Assembly: GCA_964585585.1 (NCBI GenBank)
Contig: CAZPEL010000037.1
Coordinates: 1 to 8,179 of the forward strand
Source: CAZNAQ01 sp964585585
GTDB lineage: Bacteria; Patescibacteriota; Patescibacteriia; Patescibacteriales; JAGXOH01
DNA length: 8,179 nt
Direction: 5' to 3'
This document shows positions 1 through 4,365 of the stretch, one piece after another. The translations under genes were made by a program, and so were the position numbers. Under the pieces are notes generated by a model. It worked only from the letters and a program-made list of their open reading frames with translations. It was not told where the DNA came from and did not search any database. Each line of letters begins with the position of its first letter. Position 1 is the stretch's first letter.

Positions 1-148
1 TTGCCCCCGGAATACCCACTTCAGTGTTGTATTGCAGGTTCCCGGCCTGGCTCGGCAAGGGTGCCAGGAATACCCCGGCAGTTATAAAAAAAATTCCCAG
101 AAAGAAAAAGGTTTTAAAAAAATTTTTTTGGTGTTTGATTCTGGCCAT
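1..148 (-). CDS. Exported small protein, N-terminal part (runs off left edge)
   Basis: The ATG at 148 opens a reading frame that stays open to the window edge, giving 49 residues. It begins MARIKHQKNFFK, continues with a hydrophobic stretch (about residues 13-31, FFFLGIFF...GVFLAP) and reaches a likely signal-peptidase site after SQA (residue 35). The mature part starts GNLQYNTEVGIPGA. This is a basic N-terminus, hydrophobic core and small-residue cleavage site, so export is well supported. The start lies one base beyond the porA stop (TGA, then T, then ATG), so it is probably translated by coupling at the end of the por operon. The function cannot be read from the part visible. A short mature N-terminus with an 'LQY...IPG' motif resembles TrbC/VirB2-like pilin proteins of Patescibacteria, but that is recollection and weak. 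It is clearly not PorB, which would start with a soluble TPP-binding domain. Confidence 0.7.
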   Translation of the reverse strand, partial: MARIKHQKNFFKTFFFLGIFFITAGVFLAPLPSQAGNLQYNTEVGIPGA

Positions 149-149
149 A

Positions 150-1361
150 TCAACCAATGAATTTACCGTTAATATCTTCCTGTTTTTCCTCCACTGACTT
201 GATTATTTTCTTGATTTTATCCCGGGTTATATCCCTACCTCCCAGGCCCACTACAAAGCTTTGTATGTTGGGGTGGCAACGGCTGGTTTTTAGGTGGGGG
301 ATAGGACTTTGAAAAAGTGCTTTTACCTCTGAGGCCAAGGGTCCCATCTGACCCAAGCTTATGGATTTGTCCAGAACGGCAATGTTTTTGGGGTTCAGGT
401 CTTTGATGATCTTTTTTAATTCCTGGGCCGGAAAAGGGCGGAAAGTTCTCAATTTCAACACTCCCGCTTTCTTCCGGCTGGTATCGATCGTTTCTTTAAT
501 AGTACCTACCATGGAGCCCATAGCAATGATCAGGGTTTTGGGGTATTTGGGCCCGTAGTATTCCACCAGGCCGTTATCTATTTTGGCCTTGGATTTATTG
601 CTGTTACTGCCGAATATTTGCAGGTATCTGGAATATTCCTTTTTAATGGTTGCAGTGGCTTTCAAAAGATCGTCGTGCAACTGTTCCCGTATTTCCATAT
701 AGTAGGCCGGAGAAGCGAAAGCGCCCATAGTTCTGGGGTTGTCCGGATCCAAGGTCATATTCTTTTTTGGTTTGTAGTTGGGAAGAAATTTTTTAATAGC
801 GGCTGTTCCGGGTATTTCCACCGGTTCGTAGGAATGGGTCAATATAAAGCCGTCAATGTTGACCACGGCCGGTAAGTTGGTTTTTTCCGCCAGCTTGTAG
901 GCCAGAATATGCTGTTCCACCGCTTCCTGGTGGTTCTCGGCAAAAAACATCAGCCAACCGGCGTCCCGAATGGTCATGGCGTCCTGGTGGTCGTTCCAAA
1001 TGGTTATGGGAGCGGACAGGCCCCGATTGGCACAAGTGATCACCACCGGCAATCTCATACCGGCGATATTGAAAAGAACCTCCGCCATTAAAAGCAAGCC
1101 CTGGGAGCAAGTGGCGCTGTAAACCCTGGCTCCTTGGGCACTGGCTCCTTCCACAATGGAAGCGGCCGCGAATTCACTCTCGGCTCTCACATATTCATAG
1201 TTGGCCCGGCCATCGGCCTTGAATTGGGCCAAGTCCTCAACGATATGGGTCTGCGGAGTGATGGGGTAAGCGGATACTACCTGGGGTTTGATGTTTTTGA
1301 CTGTCAAGGCAATGGCCCGAGACCCCTCAAGTATTTGGTCATTTTTCTTTTTATTTGTCAT
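150..1361 (-). CDS. porA: Pyruvate (2-oxoacid):ferredoxin oxidoreductase, alpha subunit
   Basis: This is the alpha subunit of the four-subunit enzyme that oxidises pyruvate (or a related 2-oxoacid) with CoA to acetyl-CoA, CO2 and reduced ferredoxin in the cytoplasm. At 403 residues it has the normal PorA length. Domain I carries the family motif YPITPQT at residues 32-38 (its Thr is the substrate-contacting residue in characterised enzymes), RAESEFAAAS near 59-68, SATCSQG at 82-88 and ANRGLSAPITIWNDHQD at 111-127, including the conserved arginine R113. The remainder fits the domain II/transketolase C-terminal-like region. It is the third por gene in order (porC, porD, porA), 114 bases after porD. 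That gap is filled by an inverted repeat array. No Shine-Dalgarno site is seen before the ATG. Substrate could be another 2-oxoacid (2-oxoisovalerate or 2-oxoglutarate); the YPITPQT motif and gene set favour pyruvate but do not prove it. Confidence 0.93.
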   Translation of the reverse strand: MTNKKKNDQILEGSRAIALTVKNIKPQVVSAYPITPQTHIVEDLAQFKADGRANYEYVRAESEFAAASIVEGASAQGARVYSATCSQGLLLMAEVLFNIAGMRLPVVITCANRGLSAPITIWNDHQDAMTIRDAGWLMFFAENHQEAVEQHILAYKLAEKTNLPAVVNIDGFILTHSYEPVEIPGTAAIKKFLPNYKPKKNMTLDPDNPRTMGAFASPAYYMEIREQLHDDLLKATATIKKEYSRYLQIFGSNSNKSKAKIDNGLVEYYGPKYPKTLIIAMGSMVGTIKETIDTSRKKAGVLKLRTFRPFPAQELKKIIKDLNPKNIAVLDKSISLGQMGPLASEVKALFQSPIPHLKTSRCHPNIQSFVVGLGGRDITRDKIKKIIKSVEEKQEDINGKFIG

Positions 1362-1375
1362 GGCTTTAAAATTTT

Positions 1376-1482
1376 AAATTAAGTAAATTAAGTAAAATAT
1401 GTAAAATAAGTATGAAAAATGGAGGTGGGAGCGATCATTATTTTTACAGCTTTTCACTTATTTTACTTTTTATACTTATTTT
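1376..1482. repeat. Inverted array of 9-base units between porD and porA
   Basis: Four direct 9-base units lie on the plus strand at 1376-1411: AAATTAAGT twice, then AAAATATGT and AAAATAAGT. Three units in the opposite orientation lie at 1456-1482: ACTTATTTT, ACTTTTTAT, ACTTATTTT. They flank a core (1412-1455) that itself begins with GAAAA and ends with TTTTC nearby and contains GGAGGTGGGAGCGATC. In RNA the arms can pair into a long AU-rich hairpin; the best uninterrupted match is GTAAAATAAGT against ACTTATTTTAC. The right arm overlaps the porD stop codon. It may act as an mRNA stability or partial termination element inside the operon, or be a small mobile palindromic element; both are inference. 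Confidence 0.75.
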
Positions 1483-1739
1483 TCTTCTCTCTTCATCTTT
1501 ATTGCCTTTACCGGACAATGGGCCGCGCACAGGCCGCAGCCCTTGCAATAATCATAATCAGTCTGCGGTTTCAGGCCCTTCTTGCCTTTTTTCATATGAA
1601 TACAACCCTCCGGGCACATCTTGGCGCATAGGCCGCAACCAATGCATTTATCCTGATCGGTTTCCGGATAAAAAGTTCTCCAACCCCCGGTTTTGTTCTT
1701 TTGGGTGGATCCGGGCTGGGAGGTGATATCTATTTCCAT
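1476..1739 (-). CDS. porD: Pyruvate:ferredoxin oxidoreductase, delta subunit (2x[4Fe-4S] ferredoxin type)
   Basis: This 87-residue subunit relays electrons from the TPP/FeS centre of the enzyme to external ferredoxin. Two complete [4Fe-4S] motifs are visible: CIGCGLCAKMCP (C32, C35, C38, C42) and CKGCGLCAAHCP (C65, C68, C71, C75). Each cluster's fourth cysteine is followed by proline, as in bacterial 8Fe ferredoxins. One extra cysteine (C46) follows the first motif. The roughly 25-residue N-terminal extension with GGWRTFYP is typical of PorD and separates it from a free ferredoxin. The start is 12 bases after the porC stop, with no obvious Shine-Dalgarno site, so translation is probably coupled. 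The stop codon lies within the right arm of the repeat array that precedes porA. Confidence 0.93.
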   Translation of the reverse strand: MEIDITSQPGSTQKNKTGGWRTFYPETDQDKCIGCGLCAKMCPEGCIHMKKGKKGLKPQTDYDYCKGCGLCAAHCPVKAIKMKREEK

Positions 1740-1751
1740 ATTTTTTGATTT

Positions 1752-2294
1752 TTAAGAGTTATATGATCTTTCTACGGCCTTGGTATTTTTGTCTATTATT
1801 TTTTTGCCTTTTTCTTGGAATTTTTGGGCCACCGCCTTTTTAAGACCCTCTAAACTGATCTCGCCGGTATTATGGGCAAAAGCCCCCAGGATGGTAGTAT
1901 TGGCTATATCTTTGCCTATTATGTCCAGAGCTATTTTGGTGGCATCTATGGTGTATATGTTTTCCGGGGGTAATTTTAAGCCCAGGTCTTTTTTATCTTT
2001 GGCGGTATTGACCACAATACTGGTTTCTTCATCGCAGCCGTGGGCAACATTGATCACATGCAACAAACTGGCGTCCAAGACTATCAAGATATCGGGGTTG
2101 TAGATGTGTTCTCGGAGTTTTATGGGTTTTTTATCTATTCGGGTGTAGGCCTCTATGGGGGCTCCGGTTCTTTCTACCCCGAAAGAGGGGAAGGCCTGGG
2201 AATACAGGCCGTCCTCAAAGGCGGCAATGGCGATCAACTCCGAGGCCGTGACTACCCCTTGGCCGCCGCGGCCGTGGATCCTTATTTGGGTCAT
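1752..2294 (-). CDS. porC: Pyruvate:ferredoxin oxidoreductase, gamma subunit
   Basis: This is the gamma subunit of the same complex. In one-chain enzymes this domain binds the CoA side of the reaction. At 180 residues it has the normal length. The diagnostic N-terminal motif HGRGGQGVVTASELIA is at residues 7-22, followed by AFPSFGVERTGAPIEAYTRI, both hallmarks of the POR gamma family (POR/KOR gamma fold). It is the first por gene, 24 bases after the stop of the upstream DsbA-like gene and 12 bases before porD, all on one strand. No Shine-Dalgarno site is apparent before the ATG. The set porC-porD-porA matches the usual order of four-subunit PORs except that porB does not follow porA. Confidence 0.94.
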   Translation of the reverse strand: MTQIRIHGRGGQGVVTASELIAIAAFEDGLYSQAFPSFGVERTGAPIEAYTRIDKKPIKLREHIYNPDILIVLDASLLHVINVAHGCDEETSIVVNTAKDKKDLGLKLPPENIYTIDATKIALDIIGKDIANTTILGAFAHNTGEISLEGLKKAVAQKFQEKGKKIIDKNTKAVERSYNS

Positions 2295-2318
2295 AGTATT
2301 GAGATATTATTTGTTAAA

Positions 2319-3026
2319 TTATTTATTGATCAGTCCTTCAATTATTCCCTTTAAAAGGTCATGAGGGATGTCTCCGGATATTTTGTGGCCGTTTATGAAC
2401 AAAGTGGGCGTACCCTTGATGTTCATATTGTCCCCGGCTTGGACATCCTTGACTATCTCTTCTTGGAATTTGTTTTGGGCCATGCAGAGTTGGAACTCAT
2501 TTTTATCCGCTCCTATTTGCCGGGCCAGGCGCGGTAGATCTTGACTGTTGATATCGCCTTGATTCTGGAAGAGCTTGTCGTGCATGGGCCAGAACAGACC
2601 TTGATCTCCGGCACAGTTGGCGGCCATGCTCAGCTCTAGGGAGCTTTCGGTAGCGGGATAATCCCGAAAGATTATTCGGACATCCTGGCCGTAATTGATC
2701 CCGATCTCTCTTATTTTGGAATAAACATTTTGGGAATAAGGGCATTCAAAGTCGGAAAATTCCACAATGGTTACTTGAGGAGAAGAGGTGGCGCCCAGGG
2801 AGTAATTTTGGGCATTGGCTCCGGCCGGATCGGGGTATTTTTTCTGTCTCTTTAATTGCTGGACCAGTTGATTCTTTAGTTGCCCCGGGTTTTGGCGGAC
2901 TTGAAAATTATCCACTTTTTTGACAAGATAAATACTGGATATAAGGATCAAGAGGACCATTGCTCCCAGGACGCCCAGGAATATCAACACCCCCTTGTTT
3001 TGGTACCATTTTTTTTCCGAGGACAT
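2319..3026 (-). CDS. Membrane-anchored DsbA/thioredoxin-fold protein with CPYS active-site motif
   Basis: From the chosen ATG at 3026 the product is 235 residues: a short cytoplasmic N-terminus (MSSEKKWYQNK), one membrane anchor (about 12-35), a charged linker to about residue 80, then a DsbA-like thioredoxin domain that should face the cell exterior. Fold markers are VTIVEFSDFECPYS (active site C95-P-Y-S98), FRDYP near 120-124, the AANCAGDQGLFWPMHDKLF helix (C138), a second cysteine C181, and the cis-proline loop GTPTLFING (P207). The second active-site cysteine of the usual CxxC is a serine, so ordinary dithiol oxidase chemistry is doubtful. It may act as a monothiol isomerase/reductase or use C138 and C181, both of which recur in this family. 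A TTG two codons upstream (3032) is a possible but weaker start. The gene heads the operon that includes porC, porD and porA; a functional link to POR is not obvious. Confidence 0.85.
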   Translation of the reverse strand: MSSEKKWYQNKGVLIFLGVLGAMVLLILISSIYLVKKVDNFQVRQNPGQLKNQLVQQLKRQKKYPDPAGANAQNYSLGATSSPQVTIVEFSDFECPYSQNVYSKIREIGINYGQDVRIIFRDYPATESSLELSMAANCAGDQGLFWPMHDKLFQNQGDINSQDLPRLARQIGADKNEFQLCMAQNKFQEEIVKDVQAGDNMNIKGTPTLFINGHKISGDIPHDLLKGIIEGLINK

Positions 3027-3062
3027 ATACAAAAAATAGAAACGATCGGTTTGGTTTCTTTA

Positions 3063-3092
3063 TTGATTTATTTAATTAAATTATAACATAAT
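3063..3092 (+). promoter_or_regulatory. Weak candidate promoter for xth
   Basis: TTGATT (3063-3068) and CATAAT (3087-3092) are 18 bases apart and would start transcription about 12 to 15 bases before the xth ATG. The region is so AT-rich that chance matches are expected. If real, it overlaps the oppositely oriented promoter of the por operon, so the two would compete for polymerase. Confidence 0.25.
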
Positions 3093-3107
3093 TAAATTTA
3101 GTCACAA
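3080..3107 (-). promoter_or_regulatory. Sigma-70-type promoter for the DsbA-like/por operon
   Basis: Reading the minus strand, TTGTGA (3107-3102) is a -35 element. After 16 bases comes a perfect extended -10, TGTTATAAT, with TATAAT at 3085-3080. Transcription should begin near 3073, giving a leader of about 47 bases before the ATG at 3026. The match to consensus is good and the site sits in the divergent gap, so this is a sound prediction without experimental support. Confidence 0.6.
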
Positions 3108-3112
3108 AATTT

Positions 3113-3880
3113 ATGAAAATAATATCTTGGAACGTGAATGGCATCAGGGCAGTGCTTCGCAAGGGGTTTTCGGATTTTTTAAAAAGATACCGACCGGATA
3201 TCCTTTTTTTACAGGAGATCAAGATATCCAGGCAGGACATTGACAAGAATGGTTTTGATTTTCCGGGCTATAAGGTTTATTGGAATCCGGCGGAAAGACC
3301 CGGTTATAGCGGCACGGCCACTTTGGTCCAGGAGGACCTGGACCGGAATCAATTTTTCTCCCGGACCTTCTCTATTGATAATGACGATGAAGGCAGGGTG
3401 CAGTTTTTAGAGGCCGAGAGGTTTTATTTGGCCAATATATATTTTCCTAACTCCGGACCCGACTTGGGCCGGCTGGATTTTAAAATAGATTTTAACAATT
3501 ACCTATTACAAGAATTCAAGAAGCTGGAGAAAAAGAAGCCCTTGATCATCGGCGGGGATTACAATGTGGCCCATCAAGAGATGGACTTGGCCCGCCCCCG
3601 GCAGAACCGGGGTAACGCCGGCTTTACTGACCAGGAAAGGGAGTGGATGAGCCGATTCTTGGATTCCGGTTTTCGGGATACTTTTCGGGAGCTTCACCCC
3701 AGAACCGAGAAATATTCCTGGTGGACCTATAGAGCTCCCCAGGCCCGAAAAAAGAACATCGGCTGGAGAATTGACTATTTTTGTGTGTCTGGTAATATTT
3801 TTAAATCGGTGCAAAAAAGCGACATTTTGGACACGATCACGGGATCGGACCATGCGCCGGTAAGTATAAAGATCGATTGA
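3113..3880 (+). CDS. xth: Exodeoxyribonuclease III (class II AP endonuclease)
   Basis: This Mg2+-dependent base-excision-repair enzyme cuts DNA 5' to abasic sites and removes 3' blocking groups; it also has 3'-5' exonuclease activity. The 255 residues match the ExoIII length. Visible family motifs of the exonuclease/endonuclease/phosphatase fold are ISWNVNGIRA at 4-13 (metal-site N7), LQEIK with E35, GYSGTA at 64-69, NIYFPNSG around the catalytic Y110, GGDYNVAH with D149 and N151, GWRIDYF with D221, and the terminal SDHAP with D246 and H247. All catalytic residues are present. The start MKIISWNVNG is the usual one for the family. Transcription is divergent from the DsbA-like/por operon across an 86-base AT-rich gap. 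No Shine-Dalgarno site precedes it, which is consistent with a short or leaderless 5' end. It is probably co-transcribed with the zinc-ribbon gene that follows. Confidence 0.95.
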   Translation: MKIISWNVNGIRAVLRKGFSDFLKRYRPDILFLQEIKISRQDIDKNGFDFPGYKVYWNPAERPGYSGTATLVQEDLDRNQFFSRTFSIDNDDEGRVQFLEAERFYLANIYFPNSGPDLGRLDFKIDFNNYLLQEFKKLEKKKPLIIGGDYNVAHQEMDLARPRQNRGNAGFTDQEREWMSRFLDSGFRDTFRELHPRTEKYSWWTYRAPQARKKNIGWRIDYFCVSGNIFKSVQKSDILDTITGSDHAPVSIKID

Positions 3881-3891
3881 TATTTTAAAAT

Positions 3892-3920
3892 AAAAGGAGG
3901 AACCAAGGGGAGTTGTCCCC
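3892..3920 (+). promoter_or_regulatory. Shine-Dalgarno-like site followed by a tight hairpin, upstream of the zinc-ribbon gene
   Basis: AAAAGGAGG (3892-3900) is a perfect ribosome-binding sequence but no convincing start codon follows it. Shortly after comes GGGGA-GTTG-TCCCC (3907-3920), a 5-bp stem with a 4-base loop and no T tract. The arrangement recalls a decoy or standby ribosome site. A near copy of the hairpin (9 of 10 bases) lies in the leuS leader at 4304-4313. Function is unknown. Confidence 0.35.
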
Positions 3921-3937
3921 ATAATAGAAACAAAACC

Positions 3938-3947
3938 AAAAGGAGGG
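3938..3947 (+). promoter_or_regulatory. Strong ribosome-binding site of the 71-aa protein
   Basis: AAAAGGAGGG ends just ahead of the ATG at 3953, with 6 bases between GGAGG and the start. This is the only ideally placed Shine-Dalgarno site directly before a gene in the window. It fixes the start codon and suggests high expression. Confidence 0.85.
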
Positions 3948-3952
3948 AGCTT

Positions 3953-4168
3953 ATGTCAACCAATTTTTGTACTCTTTGCAATGCGGGAGTTCTTTATTTT
4001 CAGGGGTTTAACCAGGCCGGTGAAGAGATCTGGAAATGCGAAGGCAGGGGAGCGTGCGGCTCCTATTTTACAGTAACCAAGAGGTTTCAAGGAACCCGGA
4101 TCCAGGCAGTGGATGATGCGACCAGACTTCGCATCTTCGATGAAGTACCGGTGGTACAGCCCAGTTAA
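3953..4168 (+). CDS. Small zinc-ribbon-like protein of unknown function
   Basis: This 71-residue soluble protein starts MSTNFCTLCNAG and has two cysteine pairs: C6-x2-C9 and C29-x5-C35 (KCEGRGACGSYF). The spacing of about 20 residues between knuckles and the aromatic and glycine residues around the second (W27, Y38, F39) fit a zinc ribbon, though the second knuckle has five rather than two intervening residues. The acidic C-terminal half (IQAVDDATRLRIFDEVPV) shows no recognisable domain. The near-perfect ribosome site and a terminator 19 bases after the stop indicate a real, probably well-expressed gene. It is on the same strand as xth, 72 bases downstream, and may share its transcript. A nucleic-acid-binding or protein-scaffold role would be a guess from the ribbon alone. 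Confidence 0.8.
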   Translation: MSTNFCTLCNAGVLYFQGFNQAGEEIWKCEGRGACGSYFTVTKRFQGTRIQAVDDATRLRIFDEVPVVQPS

Positions 4169-4187
4169 AAGTTTTTGAATTCAATTT

Positions 4188-4222
4188 AACCCGGATGCTC
4201 GATGTATCCGGGTTTGATTTTT
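4188..4222 (+). terminator. Intrinsic terminator after the zinc-ribbon gene
   Basis: AACCCGGAT (4188-4196) pairs perfectly with ATCCGGGTT (4206-4214) around a 9-base loop, followed by TTTGATTTTT-type sequence to 4222. This is a 9-bp GC-rich stem plus T tract. It closes the xth/zinc-ribbon unit and separates it from leuS. Confidence 0.85.
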
Positions 4223-4351
4223 AAGGAGGTTTTAGTTAAAATGAATAATATTACTTGCATTGAATAGTTAAATATACCATCGGTTAAATCATTTTAGTTT
4301 GGAGGAATTGTCCGGTGTATTTCAAATTTAAAATAACAAAAATTTATCATT
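4223..4351 (+). promoter_or_regulatory. leuS leader region
   Basis: This leader lies between the terminator and the leuS ATG. It holds AAGGAGGT (4223-4230) before a tiny ORF, and a second GGAGG (4301-4305) that is 46 bases from leuS, too far to serve it directly. ATTTTAGTTTG (4291-4301) can pair with CAAATTTAAAAT (4323-4334) with one bulge, placing most of that GGAGG and a GTG in the loop. No T-box conserved sequence is seen, and MNNITCIE, the only leader peptide of note, has no leucine run. A weak promoter candidate is TTGAAT (4260-4265) with TTAAAT (4284-4289), 18 bases apart. Regulation of leuS by this leader is possible but unproven. Confidence 0.4.
4241..4267 (+). CDS. Possible 8-codon micro-ORF (MNNITCIE) in the leuS leader
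   Basis: An ATG sits 10 bases after the perfect ribosome site AAGGAGGT (4223-4230), and the frame stops at TAG after eight codons. The ribosome site touches the T tract of the preceding terminator, so it is only translated if transcription reads through. There is no leucine codon, so a classic leucine attenuator is unlikely. Confidence 0.2.
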   Translation: MNNITCIE

Positions 4352-4365
4352 ATGTACGACCATAA
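4315..4365 (+). CDS. Possible 16-codon upstream ORF overlapping the leuS start
   Basis: GTG at 4315 lies 9 bases after GGAGG (4301-4305) and opens a 16-codon frame (MYFKFKITKIYHYVRP) ending at TAA 4363-4365, 14 bases inside leuS in another frame. Since leuS has no ribosome site of its own, this could couple its translation to an upstream initiation event. The evidence is positional only. Confidence 0.2.
   Translation: MYFKFKITKIYHYVRP

Noticed and set aside
1412..1726. Plus-strand frames of 70-104 codons opposite porD
   Set aside because: They are antisense shadows of porD, whose two ferredoxin cysteine motifs are unambiguous; the frames have no recognisable protein features.
3027..3032. 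TTG start at 3032 giving two extra residues to the DsbA-like protein
   Set aside because: The ATG at 3026 is two codons downstream, is a better codon, and neither has a ribosome site that would favour the TTG.
3912..3924. Micro-ORF after the first GGAGG upstream of the zinc-ribbon gene (TTG, three codons)
   Set aside because: Three codons from a TTG inside a hairpin has no support as a gene.
4223..4351. T-box riboswitch upstream of leuS
   Set aside because: The conserved T-box sequence (of the AGGGTGGNACCGCG type) is absent, the leader is too short for stem I, and no antiterminator/terminator pair lies before the leuS start.
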